A stretch of 64,000 nucleotides of DNA from Arachis hypogaea (taxonomy: Eukaryota > Streptophyta > Magnoliopsida > Fabales > Fabaceae): assembly GCF_003086295.3 (NCBI RefSeq), contig NC_092048.1, positions 38,998,425-39,062,424 of the forward strand. Reading direction: 5' to 3'. The notes beneath the pieces are model-generated. The model saw only the letters and a program-made list of their open reading frames with translations. It was not told the DNA's origin and did not search any database. Position 1 is the first letter of the stretch, and every line of letters begins with the position of its first letter. Positions 49,041 through 61,413 of this stretch are shown here, one piece after another. Both the position numbers and the translations under genes were made by a program.

Positions 49041-49995
49041 CTTGAAATCAAGCTTTATTCTTCATTCATGCTTCTGTCCGCAGAGAAGAGAGGGAAGGAA
49101 AGCAAACATAAAACCCTTGCCACTCAAATATTTAATCTTCCATAACTTTTGATCTGGAGCTCCGATTGACGAACCGTTTAGGGCCACACGTTCGTCTCGG
49201 AGTCCTCTTCAATTCTATCTGAATAAAGTGGTAAGTATTTCTATAATTCATGCCCAGTTCTCTGTGCCCTCTTTCTTCACGAAATTGGTTTGAGTTTTGA
49301 GTAATTTTGATGATTTTGGTGATTTAGGTGCAATCTAACATTGGATAATTGTTGGATTATACTCCAATACTCAATGGGTAAGGTAAGAAAACACTAAACT
49401 CTTGTGGTTTGCCCAATTTTGTGTACCCTAGTGCTAATTTAGTGAATTGTATGAATTAGATTGAATTTATGTTAAATTGGAGGTTGAATTGGTGAATTGG
49501 AGCTCTTGGAACAAATCCTTGGTGGCTGGAATTATTGGAGTTGATTGAGAACCTTGAAGCTTGAATTTTAGTGGTTTTGAGCTTAGGGAGGAATCGACCA
49601 AGGTATGGTTTCGGTTTCTCGTAACTAAAATATAATGTCTTGTGAAAACATAGGCTAGATAACCATAAGATTGGTTGAAGCATGTATGTATGATTAGTGA
49701 TTAGTGACCTTAAAGTAAATGTTGAGTTATCTAACTTTGGTGAGAAATGATGGTATTGAGGATTTGTGTTGCATGATTTTGATTGTTGGGATTGGAAGAT
49801 GTGAATGTTGAGAATTTAACTTTGAGGGGGTGTTGAACAATGATAATTAAGATGTTTTGATAATGATATTGATGGTGATGTATATTGGACTTGGATATGA
49901 TAATGATGATTGATTTTGTAGTATATTGTGTTGAATTGAATGTGGATTGGCTAAGTTGGTTGTCATTTGGTATGAGGAAGTTGATGGTGTTGATG

Positions 49996-49997
<2 letters not shown>

Positions 49998-50034
<37 letters not shown>
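49998..50034 (+). repeat. TATATG hexanucleotide microsatellite
   Basis: About six tandem TATATG units inside the LTR. Confidence 0.8.
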
Positions 50035-50035
<1 letters not shown>

Positions 50036-51437
50036 GAGTTGTTGGTATGGATTATATTGTTGAGAATGAATTATTGTGTGGAAGTGACCATACTTGTAAA
50101 ATTGGTGCAATTGGTGTATTGAGTAATGTTGGGACTTTATTTTGAAATACTAAACTACTTGTTAAAAAATCTGAAGTTTTGAAAGTGAACCGGTATTTTA
50201 ATAGTGATTAGAATTATGAGACTAAAAGCTAAGCGAACTACAATAAGTATAGTTATCAATATTCAATTTTAAAGGTTTCGTATTAACTAGAGAATTAATT
50301 ATGATTTTTCAAAGTTGAATTATGAAATTTGATTTTCTGCATTACTTTTAAACAAAGTCAGAAACTTTGAAAAGCTATAACTAATTCTGTGATGATCGGA
50401 ATTGGATGGGACCAAGTTTGGATTAAGTTTGGGAATATAGGGAATTGGACTGAAAAATTTGAGGTATTTTTGTTAAATGTACAATTTATGGCGAATTTTT
50501 AAAGTTAAGTTGATAAATCTGTCCTGCAGCAGAGAAGTTCAAACAGGGCAGCAACTTGTTTGTCTTGCTGCGACTCCTACGAGCTGAGTTTTGGAGTGAA
50601 ACTAATTTTGTTTTAAAATTTGATTAACTTAGTTTATTTCTCTAAAATTTCTGAATTTTAGGAGTTAAGGATTGGGATTTGTGAATTTTTGAAAACTGGT
50701 GATCAAAGCCGGAAAGAATCAGTTTTCAGCAAGTTATGCATCAACTTCCAATGCTTGTAACTCTTAGAATTAAATAGAAATTGGGTTGTAACTAAGACAC
50801 ACTTGTTTCTATATAATTTAGGAGTTTCCAAACCAAACTTTAGCCTAATTAAAATTTTGTAGTAAAAGTTATACAAGTTGAAAGATACTGAGCTACTTGA
50901 TTTCTGAAACAGATTTTGAATTATTTCTATCTAACTTTAACATTATGTAACTTCTTCATTAAAAATGATATTGACCGGGAACCAATTGAGAAAGAAATTT
51001 GGAAAAGTTAAGTTTAACCATATTAATTTTGAAGGTGGTTGGAATTAATTTGAATTTTATATAGAATATTGAATATTACACACTGATGCTGTTTTTCTGG
51101 TTTTTAAGCACTATAGAGTAGGCTCGGTTTTCCTTCTATTTCTGAGGCTAGATTGATCAGAAAATTATGATTTTTAGTTTATTAGAAAGCTTAATCTGAG
51201 ACGGTTTCCTAGACATAAAGTTTGTGCAATTCCAAATTCATTTGGTATTTTAAAAACAGAATTGAAATTAGGCTGCCGGTGTTATTTTGGTAACTACCTT
51301 AGGTATGGATCTTAAGAAAAGATTCCTATATTATTATCAAATGTTTTTGAGAATGTATTGTTGTAGTATTTGCTGATAAAATGTTGGTGAAATGTTGAGA
51401 AAGAGGTTTAAATATGAAATTGTTTTGAGCTTGACCT

Positions 51438-51686
51438 GGCAAGGTTCGTGGTGGTTTACCGCTTGCCCATTGTCGAGATGTATGTGGGGTTTGTGGTGGT
51501 GTACCGCCCACATATTTTTAAAAGAGAATATTGTGTGGGGTTCGTGGTGGTTTACCGCCCACATGTTTGTGTTGTTTTTCTAATTGAAGATCTTGCGAGG
51601 TTTGTGGTGGTGTACCGCTCGCAATGGTGGGGTTTGTGGTGGTGTACCGCCCGCTAGGTGGGGTTCGTGGTGGTGTACCACCCACC
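51438..51686 (+). repeat. Array of six hairpin modules with constant loop and varying complementary stems
   Basis: Six units share a core close to GGTTYGTGGTGGTKTACCGC. The arms differ but pair in each unit: GGCAAG/CTTGCC (51438-51467), TATGTGGG/CCCACATA (51481-51514), TGTGGG/CCCACA (51534-51563), TTGCGAG/CTCGCAA (51593-51624), GTGGG/CCCGC with one wobble (51627-51654) and GGTGGG/CCCACC (51657-51686). The pattern is that of a conserved fold rather than a conserved sequence. It lies in the 3' third of the LTR, at the place where other LTRs in the window carry CCTGG/CCAGG modules. Confidence 0.85.
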
Positions 51687-52704
51687 GGTTTTCAAGAGGA
51701 CGATATCCGGATTAGGTATCGGATGTGTCGGGCTCTGGCAAAGTAACTGACACGTGAGCTCACGGCCAGTATGAAAGGCATGCATCATATGCATTTATAT
51801 ACCTTTTTTGGTTTGCACTACTTGGGTTTGCTTACTTGAATATCTATGCTTATTTGCTATATTTGCTATGTTTGAATATCTACTTGTGCTTGCCTTGTCT
51901 GCTTTGTCTGTCTATGCATCAGTGTTTCAAAGGATTGGAGAAAGAGATGAAGAGCTTAGGGGTTAAGTTAGGAAGTTAGATAGAATGAACGAGGAATCCT
52001 TAGATACCTCACTCTGTTTATGGTTTAAAATGTTAGTTTTAAGTTTGAATCCATTGTCGGAAGTTCTAGGATTGCCTTTGGCTTTCCCGGTACCTTATAT
52101 GTTAGTTATGTGGGCACCATTACCATGCTGAGAACCTCTGGTTCTCATCCCATACATATTGTGGTTTTCAGATGCAGGATATGAGGCACCTTGCTGAGGC
52201 ATACTGGAAGCTTCTGATAGCGGAGATCCTTGTCTTTGGGGCTTTATTTTGGATATATGTATATACGTAGATACTTTTATCTCCACTACGTATGTACTAA
52301 TGTATTAACTTCCTCTTAGAGGTTATTCTAGAGAAATAGATTCTGTAACTCTATATTTTGGGTTTATTCTTGGGTTCTCTTATATATATATGTTATATAG
52401 CTATGTACTCAAGCCGATTTATCTTCGCGAGCCGAGTCTTGAGCTTTAATATTTGTACCTTGGAACTCTCTTTCGGTTATATCTATATTATCTTCTCTTA
52501 TCTTTTCCGTTTATTGTTTACGTATTGTGAGTGTTGCGCTTTTCGTTTTACCGTTTTCGATTTTAACTTTTCTTTAAAGGCTCCTAGTTATAAATCTTTT
52601 TCACTATATTACGTATATAAATTTTACTTTTAGAAGTCATAGCGCCTTACCACCTCTGCTTTACATCCTAGGTGTAAAGCTTTGTGTGGTAAGGTGTTAC
52701 ATTA

Positions 52705-52716
52705 TGGTATCAGAGC
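52705..52716 (+). other. Primer-binding site (tRNA-iMet)
   Basis: TGGTATCAGAGC, a perfect match to the usual plant iMet primer complement, three bases after the LTR end. Confidence 0.85.
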
Positions 52717-52753
52717 AGTTCGTTCCTGTAGAGCTTGGGGGATGGACTGACTA

Positions 52754-53082
52754 GCAATATAAAATCTAGTTACTTACCCATAGTCCACCAGTGCAAAAAA
52801 GAACTTTTGAATAAGCGAAGAAAACAACCGCATAATAAGAGACAAATTGAAAAGTGTGGGGAAAGAGGGGAAAGGGTGGGGAATGGTGGGGAATATTTGC
52901 AACCAGAAAGTGATAGAAGTTACATTGATATTTAATTGATAGAAGTAACACTGATATTTATAATGAAGAATTAGTGAGTCTAATACATAAATATAAGGAT
53001 TGGTCCCACTAGATTCGGATACACACATCAGAATAGAGAAATTTACATTGGAGAATTAATAATTAATAATTAATGAATAGAC

Positions 53083-53161
<79 letters not shown>

Positions 53162-54438
53162 GAGAAATAAAAAACCTAATAATAAAAGAACATAACCTTA
53201 CAATAAGAAAAAAAAAACTTGTTGTCCAAGGTCCCAACATGTAGGTATACTTTAATTGATGAACAATATACCAAAAATAAGAATTAAAATGTGGTAACAT
53301 ACATATTTTTAAATCATGAGCGATGAATCACTTTTGATTCATCTTAGTCATAGTTATAAGGTTATTGTGAAAATATGCATGAAGTGTGCCTCCAAGGTGA
53401 AATTTGAACATGAAAAAACTCCCACTTATTGGAAGAAGACACAAAAAAATTAATAAGAGGCAGTTCCTCATTAAATGCAATATATTCAATGCTATCAGTA
53501 ACAATACCAAACAAATGAAGTCTGATCATGATGGAGAAACTCACCACATTATAGCGGTAAAGACATAAGAAGGAAAAAATGAAAAAAGGATAACACCAAA
53601 ATAAGATAATAATCAACAAGGGAAAGAAATGTAACATTAATAACTATTGGTAGAAAACTGTCTTTTCAACAGCTCGTCTAATGGTTGAATAAATCCCATT
53701 AACAATTAAGGTATATAGGCAAGAAAAATTCAGAGAATTAAATGGATAAGATGGTTGATTTGGAAAAAAAAATTTCAACGCCCAGCATCGGGAGTAACAC
53801 AGTAAACAAAAATGAGAAATGGACATCAGATAGGAAGAACATGACATGGCAAAGAAAATTGCAAACCCGCCATGGAATACAATAACGATGAAAAAAGTCA
53901 CAATTTAACAACAAACACATCGCAGATGATATTAAATTAAATAAATACACTAACTATTATTATCACATGCGACGTAATTTCTATACATTACCAGAACAAA
54001 AGAGAGTAGGAGCTACATATTAGTATATGTATTATTAATTAATAAATATATATGATAACAAAGATTATTAACACCACATACCACTCATGAACGAAAGTCT
54101 AAATATAACAAAGGTATCGTCTATTAACAAAATTTCCAATGCCTACTTACATCGAGAACTGATAAACAAATATCTTCACATGATAATATTAATGGAAAGT
54201 AAGACAGTAAAAAAGGGTTAAGCTGTACACACTGGATAAGTTTTACAATTTAAAACCCTTCTGATCATACTAATCGTTATTGGTGGATATGAGTAATAAG
54301 TAAAAAGGAAGTCTAAAGATGACCATGCTTTGGAGATAGCACTATTAAGTGCAATTAACCAAGTATAGATGCAGAGGCAGGGACAAATTTCCCTAAGCAC
54401 CTGTTAAGAACTCGGTATATGCACATGAAGGGCAAATT
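52754..54438. other. AT-rich DNA without recognisable gene; AAT microsatellite
   Basis: (AAT)n of about 26 units at 53083-53160. Open frames on the minus strand at 53070-53950 are hydrophobic translations of low-complexity AT sequence. Nothing assignable. Confidence 0.55.
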
Positions 54439-54443
54439 GTACT

Positions 54444-57400
54444 TGTAAGACCCGGTTAATTAATGGTTAATTAACCCATAAATGAGAATTTATTCTAGAA
54501 AGCCAAAAATGTTATTTTTATGGCTAAATGTGATAGAGGAAATTGAGACGAGAATTTCGGTACCAATTTTATAGAAATCGGACCAAGATTGGACCGAACG
54601 GGCCAAACCAGACCAACCGGACCCAAAGTGGGCCCTTGGCCCAACATAACTAAACCAAAACCCTAGTTTTCAGCACTCTCTCTCCTCACACAACACCAAA
54701 ACACGCTGAAAATGGAGGCTATGGAGGGAAGAACACTCTCTCAAGTTCTTTCTCTCACTTGATCTTCAAACCACCATAACTTTTGATCTAGAGCTCCGAT
54801 TGCCACTCCGTTTGCGGCCACGCGTTCACCGCGGAGTGCTCTACAAAACCCATACAATTAATCTTGAGGTAAGCCACGTTTTACTGTTCGAAATTCCAGC
54901 CCTTGATTTCGAGTTTCATGAGCAAAAATGTTGAGATTTTGGGTTCTTTGATGTTATAGGACCCAACTCTCTTGAAGGAGAAGGTTAATCTTGTCTCCTT
55001 GGACCTTGGGTGTGGTAAGATTCTCAACTCTAGTATAATTTGTTGTTCTATGAGGTTTGGGTATTGAGATGTTGTGTATGGATATGATGATTGTGGCTTA
55101 GGTTGTGTATATGTGAATATTGGAGCTTGATTGGTGATTTTGGAAAGCTTGGAAGGGGGTTTTGTGTGATAAAATCTGTTCTTGGAGGTGTTAAGACCTT
55201 GAGAGCTTAAGGAGAAGTGGTTTGGAAGTGCTCCGGTTAAGCGTGGGAAATCGGCTAAGGTATGGTTTCAGTTTCCCGTATCTAATATGTAATGTGGTAG
55301 GAAATACTTAGGCTAGAGGCCCTAAGATAGGCATTGAATTGTTGGTGTTGTTGAATAGTTGAGATATATGATGTGTTCATATATGTGATTATGAATATTG
55401 ATGCCTTGATTGTGTGGAATATGAGAAATGCATGTTGTGATATATGCTTGATGGATGATTGAGGTTGAATTGATGGGTGGTACCATGTTGATGGTGAGTA
55501 TGATGTTGATTATGTATAATGATGGTTAATTGGAAATGGTATTATTGGAAATTGGGATGAGGAAGGATGTATGACATGATATTGTGTTTGTCCTTTAGCC
55601 ATTTGATTGAGAAGTGTTAAAATGGTTGGATGTGGTTTTGGAAACCTTGGTAAAGTGTCAATGTGTGAGTTGAGGATGGCTTGTTGTTGATTTTGGTACA
55701 TTTTGAATGATTTCAAAGAGAAGGGTTGAAATTGGCATGTTTGATTGATTTTGAAAAGAGTTGAAAGTGGCTTGTTTTGAAAATGGCACCTTGTGGTTTT
55801 GTATGAAAACATGGTTTTTGGGCATACTTTGACGGGACATAACTTGGACTACGGATCTCTGATTTGTGCCAAATCTGTTTAGAAATGAAATTGGATCCGG
55901 GATGTCCATGCCGTTCGAAGAACGGGTGAAAAACGATTTAAAATGAGGAAGTTATGTCCGTCGGAAGATTGGGGTTTGAATATGTAAATTCTGCAGCTTT
56001 TAACTTAGAAAATTTTTAGCAGAATGACCCCTCGCGCGTAGGCGCACTTGGTGCGTACGCGCCGTTCTTCGAGAAAGCGCCATCCACGCGTGCGCGTACG
56101 CGTGGACCTGTTTTCATCCCAAAGTTGATTTTTGAGTTTTAAAAGCCAAATTTCATACTTCTAAGCCTCCGATCTCACCACTTATGTCTTAAATCATTAT
56201 GATATGCCTAGCATGAGAAAAAGGGCTAGTGAATGTGGTAACTTGCGAGTGAAGCAAGGGAAAAATGAATGATCATTGAGGATCAAAGATGATTATGTGA
56301 GATGCGGAGAATGGCGGTGGAAGTGCTTGTTGTGCCATGGGCCGAAGGGCCGTAATTGTTAATGAATTGGCTGGTTATGGATTTAACCGTGAGCCGGATG
56401 GCTAGATTATTGCCGTGTTACGGCGGAGCCATGTTTATGGCCAAGTATAAATGCATATATGATGTTGATTGAATTGTGAAGGTTTGCACTTCCACCATTG
56501 GAGATGAGGGTTTCCCTGGGTAGTAGCAATGGCTAGCCACCATGTGCTCCAGGTTGAGACTCGAAGCTCTTTTGACCCTATGTCGTAAGTGTGGCCGGGC
56601 ACTGTGAAAGGCCCGGATGAGCTCGCCCCCATAAATATTCACCAGTGATGGTGATGGATAAATATTCACCAGTAAGGGTGATGGATATGGATCATGATTA
56701 TGATCAAGTTTATGATGAGTATAACTCGAGTTGGGGATGCACGACAGAGGGACAGTCCAATGGCTAGCTACCAGGACTTGTCGGGTTGGCTCTATAACCG
56801 ACAGATGATATCATCAGCCACTAGGGACAGGCATGCATCATAAGCATACTACATGAATTGTTTGAGATTGCCTATTTGACTGCATATTACTTGCTATTTG
56901 TCTAAATGTCTTAATTGTTCTTATTTGTAAATCTCTTGTCTGATATAACTGTGTTTGCTATATTATACTCCTGCTGGTGGTTGGGAGGTCTGAAGGAATT
57001 GGAAAGGGAAGTATTAGTTAGACTGAAGAATCTTTAGTCAGTTGCCACTTACGGTTTAGCTTGTTTATAAGCTTTGATATTATCTGGAGGAAGTTCTAGG
57101 ATTGCCTTCGGCTTTCCTCTATTATTATGTATTATATATGTGGAAGCTGTTACCGTGCTGGGGACCTCTGGTTCTCACCCATGCGGATTTTGTGGTTTTC
57201 AGATGCAGGACGCGAGGCTTCTCGTTGAGGCATGCTGGAGACTTCTGGATTAGCGAAGATCCTTTGTTCTCGGGACTCTATTTTGGGATATATATTTTGT
57301 TTAGATACTTTTATCTCCATTAAATAATACAAACTGTGATGACTCCTTCTAGAGGGGGACTTTGGAGATTAGATTTCTGTATTTGTGTCCCTTTGGATTT

Positions 57401-57734
57401 CCTTTGGGGTTTCCCTTATTTTATTATATGTATATATTGCTATGCTCGAACCGGTTATCTTCGCCGCCGGATTTTGAGTCTTGATATTCCTGTTTTTGAT
57501 ACTCTTTATATATATGATCTTGCGTTAGCTTATCCTTTGCTCGTTGTGTTAGTGATCGGAGTGTTGCGCTTTCGAGTTGCGGTTTTTGTTTACCCCTTTT
57601 TTTCTACAAGGCTCCTAGTTATAATCAATCATTCATACTACTATACGTACTAAATTTTTGTTTTAGAGGTCGTAATACCTTGCCATCTCTGAATTATGAC
57701 TTAAGCATAAGTCTCTGTATGGTAGGGTGTTACA
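54444..57734 (+). repeat. 5' LTR of the young Ty3 element
   Basis: 3,291 bp, TGTAAGACCC...GGTGTTACA. It contains the leader block (about 54760-54828) followed by a GTAAGC donor-like site at about 54869, a short CpG-rich segment (56030-56105) and one CCTGG...CCAGG hairpin module (56515-56553) with inner palindrome TGGCTAGCCA. No clear TATA box was found upstream of the leader. Confidence 0.93.
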
Positions 57735-57737
57735 TTA

Positions 57738-57749
57738 TGGTATCAGAGC
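57738..57749 (+). other. Primer-binding site (tRNA-iMet)
   Basis: TGGTATCAGAGC, perfect, three bases after the 5' LTR. Confidence 0.9.
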
Positions 57750-57951
57750 ACTTCGTTCCTGTAGAGCCTGAGGAATGGACTGACTATGCTTCTGTGCATT
57801 CTCTGTATGTGTGTTATGTGCTGTTAGTATATCTACTTGATATAGTTGGCATAAACATTCATGAGCATGCATTTGGGACTTTGAAGCACTAAACTTCCGA
57901 TATTGAGACTGATCAACTTAATATCGATTGTTTGGTGTGTATAGGAACCAG

Positions 57952-60900
57952 ATGGCGTCTCATGTACGCGGTAGAGGCCGTGGGAGAGGTCGTACTAATG
58001 CTCGTGCGCCGGAGACTAACCCTAATGACCCGGTGAACTTTATGACTGCGTTGGAGAATATGGCTGCTGCTATGCAAGCCACTGCTGAGGCTCTTGGTCA
58101 ACAGATGAACAACCATGGTAATGACGGAGGTGGAGTTCAGGGCCCGATGACACTGGCGAACTTTTTGAAGGTTAATCCACCTAAGTTCAAGGGAACTACT
58201 AGCCCGACTGAGGCCGATACATGGTTTCAGGCTATAGAGCGAGCACTGCAAGCACAAGTGGTACCTGAAGGACAGCGTGTCGAGTTCGCTACCTATATGC
58301 TCACAGGTGAAGCGTCGCATTGGTGGCAAGGTATCCGACGCCTCCTACAGCAGGGTGATGATTATATCACTTGGGATGTCTTCCAAGAGGAGTTCTATAA
58401 GAAGTACTTTCCGACTTCTGCTAGGACGGCCAAGGAGCTTGAATTGTTGCAGCTGAAGCAGGGTACTATGTCCGTATCTGAGTATACTGACAAGTTTGAG
58501 GAGCTGTTCAGATTCTCTCGTATGTGTCAAGGGACTCCGGTGGAGTATGAGGAATGGAAGTGTGTTAAGTACGAAGGAGGACTCCGGAGTGATATTTTCG
58601 GTTCGGTGGGGCCAATGGAGATTAGGACTTTCTCCGAATTGGTGAACAAGTGTAGGGTTGCTGAAGAGTGTGTGAAGAGGGCAGCCGCTGAGAAAGGAAG
58701 TCACAAAGGATCATTTCCACAGAACCGAGGGAAGAGCTTTGCACCTAGAGGTCTGTCTTTCAAGAGGGGAGGTTCTTTTAGGAGGCCCAACAACAACTAC
58801 TCCCAAGGGAAAAGGTTTGGGAAGCAGCCTCAGAATGATCAAGCTTGTACTAGGTGTGGGAGTCACCATCCGGGAGTACCATGCAAGGCCGGATGGGGTT
58901 TGTGCTACAATTGTGGAAAGGCGGGGCATAAAGCCGCAAGTTGTCCGGAGAAGCAAAAGCAAGGTGCTGGGAAAGCACAACAGACTGGTCGGGTGTTCAC
59001 CACCTCAGCTGTGGGTGCAGAAGGATCTGAGACACTCATTCGAGGTAACTGTGAAATGGCTAGTCAAACTTTAAATGCTTTATTTGATTCGGGAGCATCG
59101 CATTCATTTATTGCATTTGAGAAAGCCCATGAGTTAGGATTGAAGATCGTAACCTTAGGTTATGACCTAAAGGTACATAATGCTACCCATGAAGCCATGG
59201 TAACTAGGCTAGGATGCCCGAAAGTTTCGTTCAGGTTCAAGCAGCGTGATTTTGTCCATAATTTAATCTGCTTACCGATGATCGGTCTTGACCTTATCTT
59301 GGGATTGGACTGGTTATCCGAGAACCATGTCCTGGTTGGTTGTTCTACCAAGTCGGTGTACCTTATGCCGGAGGATACAGAAGGGCTGGTTGTGGTGAAT
59401 AATTATTACTTGAATTCGATGATGGTGAACTGTTCTGGAATCGAATGTCAGGGTATCCTGTTGTTAACCGCGGGTGTTTCGGGTGATGATCAAAAGTTGG
59501 ATCAGATTCCGGTAGTGTGTGAGTTTTCGGAAGTGTTTCCCGATGATATTGAGGAATTTTCACCTAACCGAGAGGTCAAGTTTGCTATTGAGTTGGTGCT
59601 TGGGGCGGGACCAATCTCAAGTGCTCCTTATAGGATGTCACCGTTAGAGATGGCCGAGCTAAAGTCTCAGTTAGAGGAATTGTTGGGTAAGAACTTTATC
59701 CGACCAAGTGTTTCCCCGTGGGGTGCTCCAGTGTTACTGGTAAAGAAGAAAGATGGAAGTATGCGACTCTGTGTGGATTACAGGCAGCTGAACAAGGTCA
59801 CCATAAAGAATAAATACCCATTGCTGAGAATTGATGATCTCATGGACCAGTTACAAGGAGCTGGGGTTTTTTCTAAGATCGATTTGCGATCCGGTTATCA
59901 CCAAATAAGGGTGAAGGGTGAGGATATCCCTAAGACCGCTTTCAGGACTCGTTATGGTCATTACGAGTATACTATGATGTCTTTTGGGTTGACGAATGCT
60001 CCTGCAGTGTTTATGTATTACATGAATAGAGTATTCCGTCCGTTTCTGGATAAATTCGTTGTTGTCTTCATTGACGACATACTGATTTACTCCAAGACTG
60101 AAGAAGAGCATGCGGAACACTTGCGGACCGTGTTGCAGATTTTAAAGGAGAAGAAACTCTATGCGAAACTGTCTAAGTGTGAGTTTTGGAAGAGTGAGGT
60201 AAAGTTTTTGGGTCACGTGGTGAGTAAGCAGGGAATAGCCGTAGATCCAACTAAGGTGGAAGCTGTGATGGATTGGAGGAAACCAACCATAGTAACTGAG
60301 ATAAGGAGTTTTCTGGGTTTAGCTGGCTATTACCGAAGGTTCATCAAAGGCTTTTCGCAATTAGCCTTGCCATTGACAAAGTTAACCCGCAAAGACACTC
60401 CGTTTGTTTGGACTCCTGAGTGCGAGGAGAGCTTTCAGGTATTGAAGAAAAAGTTGACCACTGCACCTGTGTTAGTGTTACCTGAGCCGAACGAACCTTT
60501 TGAGATGTACTGTGATGCCTCACTGAAGGGTCTAGGATGCGTGCTGATGCAGCATCATAATGTGGTGGCGTATGCCTCACGACAGTTGAGACCTCATGAA
60601 GTTAGTTACCCTACGCACGATCTGGAACTCGCTGCGGTCGTGTTTGCCTTGAAGGTGTGGAGGCATTATCTCTATGGGGTTAAGTTCCAAGTCTTCTCCG
60701 ATCACAAGAGCTTGAAATACCTCTTTGATCAGAAAGAGCTTAATACGAGGCAAAGGAGGTGGATGGAATTGTTGAAAGACTATGACCTTGAGTTAAATTA
60801 CCATCCTGGAAAGGCGAATATAGTGGCGGATGCGTTAAGTCGGAAGTCGTTGTATGCGTCTTGGATGATGCTTCAAGAGGAAAAGTTGCTCAAGGAATTC

Positions 60901-61413
60901 GAGAGTCTAAAAATCGGTGCTCGAGAAGTATCTGGAACCTTGTGTTTGAGCCGATTAGAAATCTCAAGTGACTTTAAGTCCGAACTCCTAAAGGCTCATG
61001 AAAACGATGAAGCGTTATGGAAGGTTTTACCGGCTATCGAGCAAGGAAAACAGTGGAGAGTGTCGGAAGAAAAAGATGGGTTATGGAGATTCAAGGGTAG
61101 GATCATTGTGCCGGATGTTGGTACTTTGAGGCAAGATATCTTAAAGGAGGCACACAAAAGCGGATTCTCCATTCACCCGGGAAGTACTAAGATGTACCAT
61201 GATTTAAAGGCGATGTTTTGGTGGCCGGGTATGAAGAATGATGTGGCGGAATATGTTTCAAAGTGCTTAACTTGTCAAAAGGTAAAGATTGAACATCAAA
61301 GACCTTCCGGGATGTTGCAACCTTTAGAGGTTCCGCAATGGAAATGGGAAAGTATTGCAATGGACTTTGTGTCGGGATTGCCAAGGACTAGGACTGGTTT
61401 TGATGCTATCTAG
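57952..61413 (+). CDS. Ty3 gag-pol polyprotein, up to an in-frame TAG in integrase
   Basis: The frame is open from 57928. I take ATG 57952 as start because the matching gag at 21501 starts there. Residue numbers below count from 57928. The gag domain is about 70-215. The CCHC zinc knuckle has C326, C329, H334 and C339, and the protease DSG motif is at 387-389. Reverse transcriptase spans about 595-760 with FIDD at 714-717. RNase H acidic residues are D863, E900, D925 and D968. The integrase zinc site is H1076, H1083, C1113 and C1116, and the first catalytic aspartate of the integrase core is D1146. The frame ends at TAG 61411-61413, within the integrase core, and continues in phase in the next entry. 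All motifs before the stop look intact, so this single codon is the only visible lesion. Confidence 0.93.
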   Translation: MASHVRGRGRGRGRTNARAPETNPNDPVNFMTALENMAAAMQATAEALGQQMNNHGNDGGGVQGPMTLANFLKVNPPKFKGTTSPTEADTWFQAIERALQAQVVPEGQRVEFATYMLTGEASHWWQGIRRLLQQGDDYITWDVFQEEFYKKYFPTSARTAKELELLQLKQGTMSVSEYTDKFEELFRFSRMCQGTPVEYEEWKCVKYEGGLRSDIFGSVGPMEIRTFSELVNKCRVAEECVKRAAAEKGSHKGSFPQNRGKSFAPRGLSFKRGGSFRRPNNNYSQGKRFGKQPQNDQACTRCGSHHPGVPCKAGWGLCYNCGKAGHKAASCPEKQKQGAGKAQQTGRVFTTSAVGAEGSETLIRGNCEMASQTLNALFDSGASHSFIAFEKAHELGLKIVTLGYDLKVHNATHEAMVTRLGCPKVSFRFKQRDFVHNLICLPMIGLDLILGLDWLSENHVLVGCSTKSVYLMPEDTEGLVVVNNYYLNSMMVNCSGIECQGILLLTAGVSGDDQKLDQIPVVCEFSEVFPDDIEEFSPNREVKFAIELVLGAGPISSAPYRMSPLEMAELKSQLEELLGKNFIRPSVSPWGAPVLLVKKKDGSMRLCVDYRQLNKVTIKNKYPLLRIDDLMDQLQGAGVFSKIDLRSGYHQIRVKGEDIPKTAFRTRYGHYEYTMMSFGLTNAPAVFMYYMNRVFRPFLDKFVVVFIDDILIYSKTEEEHAEHLRTVLQILKEKKLYAKLSKCEFWKSEVKFLGHVVSKQGIAVDPTKVEAVMDWRKPTIVTEIRSFLGLAGYYRRFIKGFSQLALPLTKLTRKDTPFVWTPECEESFQVLKKKLTTAPVLVLPEPNEPFEMYCDASLKGLGCVLMQHHNVVAYASRQLRPHEVSYPTHDLELAAVVFALKVWRHYLYGVKFQVFSDHKSLKYLFDQKELNTRQRRWMELLKDYDLELNYHPGKANIVADALSRKSLYASWMMLQEEKLLKEFESLKIGAREVSGTLCLSRLEISSDFKSELLKAHENDEALWKVLPAIEQGKQWRVSEEKDGLWRFKGRIIVPDVGTLRQDILKEAHKSGFSIHPGSTKMYHDLKAMFWWPGMKNDVAEYVSKCLTCQKVKIEHQRPSGMLQPLEVPQWKWESIAMDFVSGLPRTRTGFDAI

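Larger units (their letters stand above)
48819..52753 (+). mobile_element. Truncated Ty3-type element: LTR plus primer-binding site
   Basis: An LTR-like block starts TATAAAACCC at 48819 (TG expected; the second base is changed) and ends AAGGTGTTACA at 52701. A perfect tRNA-iMet primer site and about 35 bp of leader follow, similar to the leader of the element at 54444 (GGATGGACTGACTA against GAATGGACTGACTA). Similarity stops at 52753. There is no gag, pol or second LTR before unrelated DNA. Confidence 0.78.

Noticed and set aside
51438..51686. CRISPR-like array
   Set aside because: Regular repeats, but in a plant LTR, with paired arms rather than spacers and no cas genes; better described as hairpin modules.
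52751..52772. Helitron 3' end (CTAG on the minus strand at 52751-52754)
   Set aside because: No GC-rich hairpin within 20 bases and no Rep or helicase sequence behind it.
53070..53300. Isoleucine-run protein on the minus strand
   Set aside because: Direct translation of the AAT microsatellite at 53083-53160.
58739..59074. 111-codon plus frame and several minus-strand frames across 57913-61798
   Set aside because: Alternative-frame shadows of the gag-pol polyprotein, whose motifs are all in the main frame.
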